Shown: positions 8,401-15,376, numbered from the stretch's first letter. The stretch: DNA of 45,915 nucleotides from Desulfobacterales bacterium (GCA_030066155.1 JASJCE010000016.1:1-45915); one strand, 5' to 3'. Numbers and translations are program-made. The notes: generated by a model not told the origin, from the sequence alone.

Positions 8401-8626
8401 CAAAACTGGTGGCTTCAGTTACGGATTTGCGGTAGTCCAGGAAACCTTTGTTGATGTGGTCGCGGAAATTGCGGACGGTTTTGCGCGCAATTTCCTCGCG
8501 GACCTCTACCGGCGTCTCCTTTGGGGGCGTGAGGATGGTATCTACCATTTGTTTGGCTTCATCCAAAGCCGCATTCAGATCTCTCCCCCTGTAATCGCTG
8601 GTGTAATCTTCATCGAAATCGCGCAT
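5462..8626 (-). CDS. Putrescine aminotransferase-aldehyde ferredoxin oxidoreductase fusion
   Basis: One uninterrupted 1054-residue frame joins two enzymes. Residues 1-460 are a class III PLP aminotransferase closely matching PatA/YgjG: NPGFLEYRKSV-like INKGFLDYRKSV (58-69), NSGTE (159-163), IADEVQTGMGRTG with PLP-ring Asp279, catalytic Lys308 in LCLGKALGGG, and NPFMHTTTTGGNPLAC (333-348). Residues 468-1054 are a full tungsten-type AOR: GPLCG (532-536), cluster cysteines C753-C756-C760, GPEYET (773-778), DLGLDTMSTG (803-812), RGACHLR (902-908) and a probable fourth cluster Cys941 or Cys943. Expected chemistry: putrescine plus 2-oxoglutarate gives 4-aminobutanal, which the AOR half oxidises to 4-aminobutyrate with reduced ferredoxin; the coupling is inference. 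The start is supported by GGGAGAG at 8633-8639. The linker is only about 8 residues (EVPRRPVP). The ferredoxin and potABCD lie downstream on the same strand. Confidence 0.93.
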   Translation of the reverse strand: MRDFDEDYTSDYRGRDLNAALDEAKQMVDTILTPPKETPVEVREEIARKTVRNFRDHINKGFLDYRKSVTEATSFAVTEWTGEGSVLKDALDREYLDLLGGFGLYSYGIRHPRIVAAVKAQLDRSPQYSQEMLDPLRAQLARILALLTPGKIQYGFFANSGTEAVEGAMKLAKLYTGRKGFIAMLKAFHGKTLGSLSLMGKKMFREPLLPLLEGVRHVPFGNADAVEQALASAKAVGDDIAAVVAEPVQGEAGAVVPPAEYWPRLREICNHYNVLLIADEVQTGMGRTGEIFGVDHWNVTPDILCLGKALGGGVVPMSAFFSTPEVWQCMEPNPFMHTTTTGGNPLACSAALAAITVLLEEDLAGQAKAKGEYVLSQLRQLQDRYPGVLAKARGLGLLIGMEFPTDGIGYKVAAGLFSRGVLTAGTLTNARTIRFEPALNVPQTLLDEVLNRLEDVFKTIEVPRRPVPLNLYAGQVLHVDLTTRRIEPKPIRQEWLKDYIGGWGLATRYFYHLADPKVDPLSAENPIVIMTGPLCGTLAPTASRLCLVSKSPHTGTIFESNVGGAFGPELKFAGFDGIVITGRADRPVYLRIEDDHIRIVDAGNIWGQGIFATEEWLAQEMGPGTKSLAIGPAGENRVTYACIGSESYRQMGRGGAGALFGAKNLKAIACKGTGGVQVADMGVFWEKLSGHQADNLFTDDNLWAKYDGTPMLIDVTNEMGIHPTRNYRDGVNPRRQNLDSEAIQAVKIGDRACASCPLGCGNFTSLNGVQMEGPEYETLCLGGSNCEINDLEQVMRFNRLCDDLGLDTMSTGATIGLAMQMSEDQIRDYGLSFGDARAYLDVITEIAALSTERGKDLALGAAKLAAKYNADDEAAHAKGLEMPAYDPRGSYGMGLAYATSERGACHLRAFPIFAEDPFKLKSLTQDVIDQQNANAAKWSMCFCDFWGSVDTAIMADLLTAGLGRQISAKDLDRVGERIWNLNRIFNLKAGISARDDALSAKITRQALKNGPHDGRVLGEDNLEEMKSLYYHLRGWGADGIPGDEKLNELGLQGI

Positions 8627-8706
8627 ACGTCGCTCTCCCGTGTTTCATGGTTATTGACCGGATTTTTTCGGAATCGAATATTACAATTTCTTCAAATGGC
8701 TCATTA

Positions 8707-8988
8707 TCAGTCAGAAAATGATAATGGAATTCCAGACCTTCCATCTGGGTGACGATAAGGTCGTTGGAGAAATTCGGGTGCTTGGTATTTTTGAATAAAA
8801 AATTCGACCCATTCAAGGGTCAAATTTTCTTTGGTTTTGAAATAGTGGATAATCAAAGGCGGGCGGATATTAATGCGTTTGGCAATTTTGCCGATGGAGG
8901 CACCATCAAATCCCTCCTCCATCAAGACCTGATAGAAGTTCTCAAGAATCTCAGGTTTTTGGGTATCAGCTCGTTGATTTTTGCGCAT
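8707..8988 (-). CDS. Truncated TetR-family DNA-binding protein
   Basis: The 93-residue product contains a TetR N-terminal helix-turn-helix: ILENFYQVLMEEGFDGASIG, then KIAKRINIRPPLIIHYFKTK (about 14-53). TetR proteins usually have 180-220 residues; here the ligand-binding domain is absent. After FFIQKYQ the protein ends in a short unrelated-looking tail. A different frame stays open over 8610-8816, but it does not look like a TetR C-terminus. The gene is either a degraded regulator or a minimal DNA-binding form. It lies directly upstream of the aminotransferase-AOR gene on the same strand, with an inverted repeat in its own leader (9013-9038), so it is the natural candidate regulator of the polyamine locus. 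The start at 8988 has only a weak ribosome binding site. Confidence 0.6.
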   Translation of the reverse strand: MRKNQRADTQKPEILENFYQVLMEEGFDGASIGKIAKRINIRPPLIIHYFKTKENLTLEWVEFFIQKYQAPEFLQRPYRHPDGRSGIPLSFSD

Positions 8989-9350
8989 GATATCCAGGTT
9001 TGTTCATACCAATGTTCATACCAATTCTTTAATGAACATTCAATAAATAAGGTACTTAATGTCTGCCCGGATTGTTTGTCAATAAGAAATTTCAACGCGT
9101 CGAATTCTGCTGAAGGAATTAAAGCCTTTTCCAAAAATTGCCGATAAGGTTTTTGTATCTGCTGCATGAACATGATGGCGATAACCATTATTAGGCTATG
9201 CATTTCGAGGCACGGCGCTCCGCTGATGCCACTAACCCATTCATGGTTCATTGCGCCCCAATTCACAAATAATAACGGTTGCCGCAGGCTGAAGCCTACT
9301 GGATCCTAACCCCGGGTCCGGCTGCAGCTATCTGGAGATACTGGAAAAAA
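8989..9350. other. Divergent intergenic region between the tetR-like gene and the kinase operon
   Basis: These 362 bases separate the minus-strand polyamine locus from the plus-strand signalling operon. They contain the inverted repeat at 9013-9038, an extra TGTTCAT half at 9001-9007, and a minus-strand TTGACA (9077-9082) without a good -10 partner. No gene is visible; the kinase frame is open back to a TTG at 9279. Confidence 0.6.
9013..9038. promoter_or_regulatory. Possible TetR-type operator
   Basis: TGTTCAT (9013-9019) and ATGAACA (9032-9038) are perfect inverted 7-mers 12 bases apart, and a third TGTTCAT stands at 9001-9007. The site lies 25-50 bases upstream of the tetR-like start, where an autoregulatory operator would be expected. 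Binding is inferred only from position and symmetry. Confidence 0.45.
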
Positions 9351-10655
9351 ATGCAAGAGCAAACGACAATGCCAAATGGGTCCACCACGGGATTAAAATC
9401 CGAGGCCCAAGCCTACCATGGGGCAACTCTGCCGGCTGAAAACGGACCTGCGGATATCAATCACCTGATTTCTGCCCTGCCAACGATTTTAATCGGTCTG
9501 TCAAAAGACAGCAAAATCGTCCTCTGGAATTCCCAGGCCGAGATCATACTTGGAAAGACGACATCGGAAGTAATGGGAAAGCCGTTGCAACGGTGCGGCA
9601 TCGACTGGGATTGGGACAAAATTGCCGGGGGAATTCGCGCCAGTCAAAGCGCCAGCCAGCCGACCCGGGTGGATGATATCCGTTTCCAGCGCTCGGACGG
9701 AGAAGAAAGATACCTGGGCATGACCATCAATCATCTGGCCGGTGACAGTGACAGCAAGCTGGGATCCACCATTATCGGCGCCGATATTACCGATCGTAAA
9801 AAACTGGAGACACAACTCCAGCAATCGCAAAAAATGGAGGCCATCGGCCAGCTGGCCGCCGGAATAGCCCACGAGATCAACACACCAGCCCAATTCGTGG
9901 GGGACAATACCCGTTTTTTCCAGGATGCCTATGATGATTTGATTCAAATCATCAAAGATTATGAAAAGTTGATGGAACAGGCTAAAGCAGGCACTCTAAA
10001 AACAGAACAGATTGAGGAAGTCGAAAAGCGCATCGAAGACATCGATCTGGAATACCTCGAGGAGGAAATCCCGATAGCCCTGCAGCACACCCTGAAAGGT
10101 GTGGATCGCATCACCAAAATCGTGCAGGCCATGAAGATTTTTTCCCACCCGGGGATGCTGGTCAAAGAGCCGACCGACATCAATCGCGAAATTGAAAAAA
10201 CGATTACCATCACTCGCAATGAGTGGAAATATGTGGCCCGGATGGAGACCGACTTTGATCCGAATCTGCCCCATGTTCCCTGTTTCAGAGCAGAACTGAA
10301 TCAGGTCATCCTAAACATGATCGTCAATGCGGCGCATGCCATTGCCGAAGCCAATGGGGATAAATCACCTCATCTGGGCACCATTCGTATCCGCACCTAT
10401 CACAAAGATAACTGGGCGGAAATTCGGATCAGTGACAACGGCGCCGGCATACCGGAGGATATCCGCACCAAAATATTTGACCTGTTTTTTACGACCAAAG
10501 GCGCCGGAAAGGGTTCAGGACAGGGATTGGCAATTTCTCATTCGGTGATTGTCGAAAAACACAAAGGCAGCCTGGACCTCGAAAGCCAGGAAGGCAGGGG
10601 CACGACATTCATTATCGGGCTGCCGCTGGGAGCTGAACCGAAAGAAGATGAATGA
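9351..10655 (+). CDS. Cytoplasmic PAS-domain sensor histidine kinase
   Basis: This is an autophosphorylating sensor kinase with no membrane segment, so it senses an internal signal. From the start at 9351 (434 residues) it has a PAS domain (about 36-150, ending [10 protein letters not shown]), a histidine-phosphotransfer helix with His174 in GIAHEINTP, an inserted acidic coiled region (about 200-245), and a catalytic ATPase domain: N-box [14 protein letters not shown] (317-330), G1 SDNGAGIP (361-368), F-box DLFFTTK (377-383), G2 GSGQGLAIS (388-396). The frame is open to a TTG at 9279, but ATG at 9351 fits the domain layout better; ATG 9369 is also possible. Its end overlaps the next gene by eight bases, so its phosphoryl group probably goes to one or both downstream REC proteins. 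Confidence 0.88.
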   Translation: MQEQTTMPNGSTTGLKSEAQAYHGATLPAENGPADINHLISALPTILIGLSKDSKIVLWNSQAEIILGKTTSEVMGKPLQRCGIDWDWDKIAGGIRASQSASQPTRVDDIRFQRSDGEERYLGMTINHLAGDSDSKLGSTIIGADITDRKKLETQLQQSQKMEAIGQLAAGIAHEINTPAQFVGDNTRFFQDAYDDLIQIIKDYEKLMEQAKAGTLKTEQIEEVEKRIEDIDLEYLEEEIPIALQHTLKGVDRITKIVQAMKIFSHPGMLVKEPTDINREIEKTITITRNEWKYVARMETDFDPNLPHVPCFRAELNQVILNMIVNAAHAIAEANGDKSPHLGTIRIRTYHKDNWAEIRISDNGAGIPEDIRTKIFDLFFTTKGAGKGSGQGLAISHSVIVEKHKGSLDLESQEGRGTTFIIGLPLGAEPKEDE

Positions 10656-11868
10656 TACCGTAAAAAAGCGAATTTTATTCGTTGATGATGAATCCATGGT
10701 GTTGAAGGGAATCCAGCGGACACTGCGCAAAATGCGCAACTCCTGGGACATGACCTTTACGACCGGCGCCAGAGAGGCACTGGAGATCCTGGATACGACC
10801 CCCATGGATGTCATTGTCTCCGACATGAAAATGCCGGAGATGGACGGCACCCAGCTGCTCGGGGAAGTCAAACGGCGTCATCCCCATATGGTCAGACTGA
10901 TCCTTTCCGGACATGTCGAGCAGGAAACGACCATCCAGTCCGTTCAATTTGCCCACCAGTGCCTGTCCAAGCCATGTGACGCCGAGCTGTTGAAGCAGAC
11001 CCTGGCCAAACTGTTTGCCCTGCGCGAAATTCTGTCCGATGATGCCATCAAAAAAATCGTTTCCCAGATCGAGTCCCTGCCCAGTCTGCCCTCGATTTAC
11101 ACAGAGATTATGGCCGAGATGCAGTCGGATGATCCGTCGATTAATAACGTTGGAAAAATCATTGGAAGGGATGTCAGCATGACCGCTAAAATCCTGCAGG
11201 TGGTCAACTCCGTCTTTTTTGGACTGCCCCGGAAGATCGGCAATCCCCAGCAGGCCGTCATGCTGCTCGGGCTGGAAGCCATCAAATCCCTGGTACTGTC
11301 GGTCAAAATATTTTCCGAGTTCAGCCAGCAGCAGTATGCCTGGTTTAACATAGACGACATTTTTAACCACAGTATCTCCGTCAGTACCCATGCCAAGGCG
11401 ATTGTTAAAAGCGAAAAAATGGATCAGGACCTGGTCAACTATTCCCTGATGGCCGGATTGCTGCACGATTTAGGGAAGCTGATTCTGGCCACGAATTTCA
11501 ACCAGACCTACAAGCAGGTCGTGGCTGAATCGCAGTCATCGGATAGCCAGTTGTGGGAGTTGGAGCAGGAGGCGTTCGGAACCAGCCACGCCGAGATCGG
11601 CGCTTACTTGATGGGATTATGGAATATCGAAAGTCCGATAATCGAAGCCATTGCCTTTCATCATTGCCCCTCCAGAAGCGCATCAAATCATATGGGGCTG
11701 CTGGCGGCCGTTCATATTGCCAACGGCCTAGATCATGAAGAAGCGTCTGCGGATGACCAGGCGGCCGAGCAACTATATGACAATGAATATCTGGACCGTC
11801 TGGGGGTTTCCGACCGGGTGCCCGACTGGCGTCAGGTTTGTAAAGCGTATGCCGAAAGGAATGCATAA
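10648..11868 (+). CDS. Response regulator with HDOD output domain
   Basis: The 406-residue protein begins with a receiver domain (RILFVDDESMVLKGIQ; Asp13-Asp14, phosphoacceptor Asp59 in IVSDMKMPEMDG, Lys108 in LSKPC) and continues as an HDOD domain (about 135-340; IESLPSLPSIYTEIM, ILQVVNSVFFGLP, LLHDLGKLIL). HDOD is a metal-poor relative of HD phosphohydrolases that usually acts in signalling protein complexes. The ATG at 10648 overlaps the kinase stop by eight bases; the open frame upstream of it is kinase sequence read out of phase. The stop shares one base with the next start, so the three genes are translationally coupled. Confidence 0.9.
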   Translation: MNDTVKKRILFVDDESMVLKGIQRTLRKMRNSWDMTFTTGAREALEILDTTPMDVIVSDMKMPEMDGTQLLGEVKRRHPHMVRLILSGHVEQETTIQSVQFAHQCLSKPCDAELLKQTLAKLFALREILSDDAIKKIVSQIESLPSLPSIYTEIMAEMQSDDPSINNVGKIIGRDVSMTAKILQVVNSVFFGLPRKIGNPQQAVMLLGLEAIKSLVLSVKIFSEFSQQQYAWFNIDDIFNHSISVSTHAKAIVKSEKMDQDLVNYSLMAGLLHDLGKLILATNFNQTYKQVVAESQSSDSQLWELEQEAFGTSHAEIGAYLMGLWNIESPIIEAIAFHHCPSRSASNHMGLLAAVHIANGLDHEEASADDQAAEQLYDNEYLDRLGVSDRVPDWRQVCKAYAERNA

Positions 11869-13007
11869 TGAGGACAAAGGTCCTGTTGGTTGATGACGAC
11901 GAAATGCTGCTGGCCGGCCTGAAACGCCAGTTGAGAAACAAATTCAAAATCGAGACGGCCATCAGCGGCGAAGATGCCGTCAAAATGGTCGAAGAAAACG
12001 GCCCCTATGCCGTTGTCGTCTCCGATTACATGATGCCGGGTATGAACGGCATTGAACTTCTGCGCCAGGTCAAGGTGTCAGATCCGGATACCATTCGCAT
12101 GATGCTTACCGGATCAGCCGATATGAGTACCGCGATAAAAGCCGTCAACGAAGGCAGCATCTATAAATTTCATCCCAAACCCTGCCCGGCCGAGACCCTG
12201 GGCAATGCCATTCAAAGCGGGATCGAAGAATATCACAAGGTCACCACCGATCAAAGCCAGTTAAAAAAAGTCCAGATGTCGCTGGCCAATGCCAGGATGA
12301 TTCAGCGCAAGCTGATGCCCAAATCCAATCCCCAGGTCGACGGCTACGACATCGCCGGCCAAAGCGTCTCCTGTGACGAAACCGGCGGCGATTACTACGA
12401 TTTTATCAATCCCCACGAATGGAACCAGGAAAAAATCGGCATCGTTGTGGCCGACGTCATCGGGCACGGGATATCAGCGGCCCTGCTGATGACCTCCGTC
12501 CGGGCTTTTTTCCGGGAGCGCATCCAGAGTCCGGGCAGCGCGGTTTCGATTGTAACCGATGTCAACAAGCGCCTGGTCCAGGACATCGAAGAGCTCAATC
12601 TGTTCGTCACCATGTTTTACAGTGAAATCGATCTCAGGGAGAAATATTTCCGCTGGGTGCATGCCGGTCACGAGTCGGCCCTGTCCTATGATCCGGCCAC
12701 CGACATCTTTGACACGCTCGGTGGAGAAGGCCTGCCGCTGGGCGTTATGGCGGAGTGGAACTACGAGGAAGCGAAAATCTCAATTCAGCCGGGACAGATT
12801 TTTTTAATCGGAACCGACGGCATCAAAGAGGCCTGCAACCCGCAGAACGAGCATTTCGGCAACGGACGTTTGCTGGCGGTCGTCAAGGACAACCACCAAA
12901 AATCCGCCAAGGAAATATTAGCCGACGTCTACGATGCCCTGGCCGCATTCCGCGGTTCGGCCGAAAGAAAAGACGATGAAACCCTGGTCGTTGTCAAGGC
13001 CCTCTGA
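11868..13007 (+). CDS. Response regulator with PP2C-type (SpoIIE/RsbU) phosphatase domain
   Basis: The 379-residue protein has a receiver domain (Asp10-Asp11, phosphoacceptor Asp53 in VVSDYMMPGMNG, Thr81, Lys104 in HPKPCPA), a short helical linker ending in the ANARMIQRKLMP motif typical of SpoIIE-like proteins, and a PP2C-type serine phosphatase domain (about 165-379) with metal-binding motifs GGDYYDF, VADVIGHG, GTDGIKE and DDETLVVV. Such proteins typically dephosphorylate anti-sigma-factor antagonists; no antagonist or anti-sigma gene is in the window, so the target is unknown. It is the last gene of the trio, and a 10-bp inverted repeat follows its stop. Confidence 0.9.
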   Translation: MRTKVLLVDDDEMLLAGLKRQLRNKFKIETAISGEDAVKMVEENGPYAVVVSDYMMPGMNGIELLRQVKVSDPDTIRMMLTGSADMSTAIKAVNEGSIYKFHPKPCPAETLGNAIQSGIEEYHKVTTDQSQLKKVQMSLANARMIQRKLMPKSNPQVDGYDIAGQSVSCDETGGDYYDFINPHEWNQEKIGIVVADVIGHGISAALLMTSVRAFFRERIQSPGSAVSIVTDVNKRLVQDIEELNLFVTMFYSEIDLREKYFRWVHAGHESALSYDPATDIFDTLGGEGLPLGVMAEWNYEEAKISIQPGQIFLIGTDGIKEACNPQNEHFGNGRLLAVVKDNHQKSAKEILADVYDALAAFRGSAERKDDETLVVVKAL

Positions 13008-13010
13008 ACG

Positions 13011-13042
13011 TGTTTCAAAAGTGCTGGTGCGGTTTTGAAACA
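13011..13042 (+). terminator. Hairpin after the signalling operon
   Basis: TGTTTCAAAA (13011-13020) and TTTTGAAACA (13033-13042) form a perfect 10-bp stem with a 12-base loop four bases past the PP2C gene stop. There is no clean U tract, so it may be a processing or stabilising hairpin rather than an intrinsic terminator. Confidence 0.5.
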
Positions 13043-13118
13043 GGGTTAATATAGCGTCTACCATGCAGGATCTACAATAATCCTTCGCAAATCACGCCTC
13101 AACTGCTTTAAGCAGTAG

Positions 13119-13622
13119 CTAATCCATAGCATGTTTGACCAGATGACCCAGTTCGGGAAAAATCAATTCCCGACAGGCGAGCCTGCAGGCATTTAAGCTT
13201 CCTGGCATACAGAATATCACCGTATCCTCCACAATTCCGGCAGTGGCCCGGGACAAAAACGCTGCGGATCCAATTTCTTTAAAGCTGAGCGTCGCAAACA
13301 GGGGTCCGAATCCGGTCAGGATTTTGGAAAGCAACGGGCTGACGGCTTCAATCGTCACGTCTGTTTTGGTGATACCGGTACCACCATTCGTCAAAATAAC
13401 CTGTGGTCGCCTATTCCGGATGACATCTTGTACCGTGGAAGCGATCAGTTCCGCATCATCCGTGATAACCTGGTGATGGACAACCTCATGTCCCGCTTTC
13501 CGGGCCTGTTCACTTATCCAATTTCCGCTGGCATCCTCTTCCAGTGACCGGGTGGTGGAGACGGTGATAATTCCAATGGAGACTTTGCGAGGGGCATGTT
13601 TTTTATGCTCGTGTGTTCCCAT
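13119..13622 (-). CDS. moaB: Molybdopterin biosynthesis protein MoaB/Mog
   Basis: The MoaB/MogA family adenylylates molybdopterin before metal insertion. The 167-residue protein has the family fold and motif VILTNGGTGITKTDVTIEAV (75-94), followed by FKEIGSAAFLSRATAG and VIFCMPGS. The start at 13622 (MGTHEHKKH) is preferred over an in-frame ATG 19 codons upstream, because AAAGGAC precedes it and the longer N-terminus only translates a heptamer tract. It is convergent with the signalling operon and divergent from mobA. Some MoaB homologues favour tungsten insertion, which would fit the tungsten-type AOR nearby; that link is inference. Confidence 0.9.
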   Translation of the reverse strand: MGTHEHKKHAPRKVSIGIITVSTTRSLEEDASGNWISEQARKAGHEVVHHQVITDDAELIASTVQDVIRNRRPQVILTNGGTGITKTDVTIEAVSPLLSKILTGFGPLFATLSFKEIGSAAFLSRATAGIVEDTVIFCMPGSLNACRLACRELIFPELGHLVKHAMD

Positions 13623-13642
13623 AATTGTCCTTTGTGGTAAAA

Positions 13643-13698
13643 ATCTGTCCTCTGTCATCTGACTTCTGTCATCTGTCATCCGTCATCAGTCTTCCGAT
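13643..13698. repeat. Heptamer tract, consensus ATCTGTC, 8 units
   Basis: Eight consecutive 7-base units lie 20 bases upstream of the moaB start; translated in the moaB frame they give MTDDRSQMTEDR. A closely related tract is at 14832-14901 and a shorter one at 26861-26888. Confidence 0.88.
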
Positions 13699-13899
13699 CA
13701 ACGATCATTACATCATTACCCGCCATAAGATCAACTTCAATGTCCAAAGGAGTTCGCTTGGCGTATCAACAATTCTGAATTAACCTTGATTTTAAACCCT
13801 AATTTTCTTATGTTCTTTTAAGTTAACTATTCGACTGAATTGATGATATTAATTCAAATAGGTCCGAGGCGACAGTACGTTACATAAGAAAATTAGAAT

Positions 13900-14520
13900 A
13901 TGCCCCATCCCTGTACCGGCGTGATATTGTCCGGCGGTTTGAGCACCCGCTTTAACGGCCGCAACAAAGCTTTGATCGAAATCGGCGGAAACCGCATTCT
14001 GGATCGCCTGTATTCGATTTTTTCGGAATTGTTTGATGAGATCATTCTGGTAACGAACGATCCTCTGAAGTTCATCAGATGGGATCTGATGGTCGTCACG
14101 GATATTTTCCCGGCTCGAAGCTCTTTGACGGGAATTCATGCCGGTCTGTTCTATATGAAAAATCCATTTGCTTTTTTTTCGGCCTGCGACACCCCGTTTC
14201 TGAAAAAAGAGCTTGTCACCTCACTTCTCGAAAAAATTGAACCGGGTCAGGACATTGTCATGCCCGAGACAACGGCCGGCATGGAGCCGCTGTGTGCTGT
14301 TTATTCCAAACGCTGTTTGAACACGGCGGCAAATCACATCCGGCAGGACAAGTTTAAAATACAGCTGGCATTGCGAAGTCATCGCTTAAAAAAAATACCG
14401 GAATCCCTTCTGCGAAAGGCGGACCCGGAACTCGTATCCTTTTTTAACATCAACACGCCGGAAGATCTGGAGAAGGCGCAACAGATGGCAGCGGCAGAGA
14501 GCATAGAGCATGGAGCGTAG
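13900..14520 (+). CDS. mobA: Molybdenum cofactor guanylyltransferase MobA
   Basis: MobA transfers GMP from GTP to molybdopterin, giving the dinucleotide cofactor used by, for example, formate dehydrogenases. The 206-residue protein has the nucleotidyltransferase signature GVILSGGLSTRFNGRNKAL (7-25) with Lys23, the metal-binding CDTPF (96-100) and the closing FNINTPEDLEKA. AORs use bis-molybdopterin without the nucleotide, so this gene points to other Mo/W enzymes in the cell. The last nine codons lie inside the heptamer tract at 14494-14605, giving a C-terminus (AESIEHGA) that is repeat-derived rather than conserved. The ribosome binding site is weak. Confidence 0.9.
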   Translation: MPHPCTGVILSGGLSTRFNGRNKALIEIGGNRILDRLYSIFSELFDEIILVTNDPLKFIRWDLMVVTDIFPARSSLTGIHAGLFYMKNPFAFFSACDTPFLKKELVTSLLEKIEPGQDIVMPETTAGMEPLCAVYSKRCLNTAANHIRQDKFKIQLALRSHRLKKIPESLLRKADPELVSFFNINTPEDLEKAQQMAAAESIEHGA

Positions 14521-14605
14521 GGCAGAGAGCATAGAGCAAAGGGCAAAGGGCATGGAGCAGGGAGCAGGGAGCAGGGGGCAGAGGGCGGAGAGCAAAGGGC
14601 AGGGT
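14494..14605. repeat. Heptamer tract, consensus GCANAGN, 16 units, overlapping the end of mobA
   Basis: Sixteen consecutive 7-base units of the GCAGGGA, GCAAAGG and GCATAGA type run without a break from inside the last codons of mobA into the intergenic region. The mobA stop codon lies in the fourth unit. Confidence 0.92.
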
Positions 14606-14632
14606 CAAGAAGTTATAGATCATGGAACAGAA

Positions 14633-14674
14633 AGTATAAGGTATAAGGTGTAGGGTCTAAGGTGTAAGGCATAG
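14633..14674. repeat. Heptamer tract, consensus GGTNTAA, 6 units
   Basis: Six consecutive 7-base units (AGTATAA, GGTATAA, GGTGTAG, GGTCTAA, GGTGTAA, GGCATAG) lie between mobA and moaE. Confidence 0.85.
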
Positions 14675-14831
14675 GATCGAAGAAAAAGGCGTTCGGCATT
14701 CGGCGCACGAGGCACACCATATTGGCCGTAGGATAGATGTTTCATACCGCTGCAGCGTTGGCGTTCGGATGAAAATACGCTCGGACGGGGAAAACCAAAA
14801 ACCAATGACAAATAACAAATAACGACTTTCG

Positions 14832-14901
14832 TTCTGTCTTCTGTTATCTGTCATCTGACTTCTGTCATCTGTTCTCTGTCAATTGACTTCGGCCTTCTGG
14901 C
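14832..14901. repeat. Heptamer tract, consensus (A/T)TCTGTC, 10 units
   Basis: Ten consecutive 7-base units end 19 bases before the moaE start codon. The consensus is that of the tracts at 13643-13698 and 26861-26888. Confidence 0.88.
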
Positions 14902-14920
14902 AACCAAAGGTAGCGCAATA

Positions 14921-15280
14921 ATGGATATTAAGAAAATAATGGAAGCGGTGAAGCACAACCCGGATTTTGACAAAGCCGGTATGGTTTTGTGCCATAACGG
15001 GGTGGTGCGGGCAACCTCGCGGGATGGTCGCAAGGTCAGAGGGCTGAAGGTTGCCGTCGATCACCGGAGACTGGATCGGATTCTGACAGATCAAAAACAA
15101 CGGAATGGTATTCTGGATATCCGGGTAGAAATCGCCGAGGACACGGATTTGAAGGTTGGAGATGATGTAATGCTGCTGGTCGTGGCCGGCGACATACGCG
15201 AGAACGTTATTGCCGTTTTGACCGACACCCTCAACCTCATTAAGTCATCCGTGACAACCAAAACGGAGTATTTTTTGTAA
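14921..15280 (+). CDS. moaE: MoaE-like molybdopterin synthase large subunit, short form
   Basis: MoaE is the catalytic subunit of molybdopterin synthase, which inserts the two dithiolene sulfurs. This 119-residue protein keeps the core GMVLCHNGVVRATSRDG (20-36), a counterpart of the MoaE G-x-V-R segment, and the region VVAGDIRENVIAVLTDTLNL that matches the MoaE helix before its active-site lysine. It is shorter than classical MoaE (about 150 residues) and lacks the usual PIWKKE ending, having SSVTTKTEYFL instead. No moaD (small subunit) is visible here. The gene lies between mobA and moaC on the same strand and has the ribosome binding site AAAGGTAG. The family call is good; enzymatic equivalence is less sure. 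Confidence 0.72.
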   Translation: MDIKKIMEAVKHNPDFDKAGMVLCHNGVVRATSRDGRKVRGLKVAVDHRRLDRILTDQKQRNGILDIRVEIAEDTDLKVGDDVMLLVVAGDIRENVIAVLTDTLNLIKSSVTTKTEYFL

Positions 15281-15376
15281 GATATCCAGGATCCAAACAT
15301 TTAGATCGGCCGGAGCAAAGCGATTTCCACAAATATTCACTAATCAATCGACAATATTCAATTGAGGGTTATTATC

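Larger units (their letters stand above)
14521..14920. other. Repeat-filled gap between mobA and moaE
   Basis: These 400 bases hold no gene. They consist largely of three heptamer tracts with different consensus sequences (to 14605, 14633-14674, 14832-14901), plus a short 7-base pattern around GGCATTCG near 14690-14712. Open frames here are translated repeats. Confidence 0.75.

Noticed and set aside
8610-8816. Second minus-strand frame overlapping the tetR-like gene, possibly its frameshifted C-terminus
   Set aside because: The translated residues do not resemble a TetR ligand-binding domain and overlap the start of the aminotransferase gene, so a simple frameshift does not restore a TetR protein.
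9279-9350. Kinase start at TTG 9279
   Set aside because: The extra 24 residues look like intergenic DNA (including the AGGCTGAAGCCT hairpin) and no ribosome binding site precedes the TTG.
14494-14605. Possible CRISPR-like array
   Set aside because: The period is 7 bases with no spacers and no cas genes nearby, so it is a tandem repeat.
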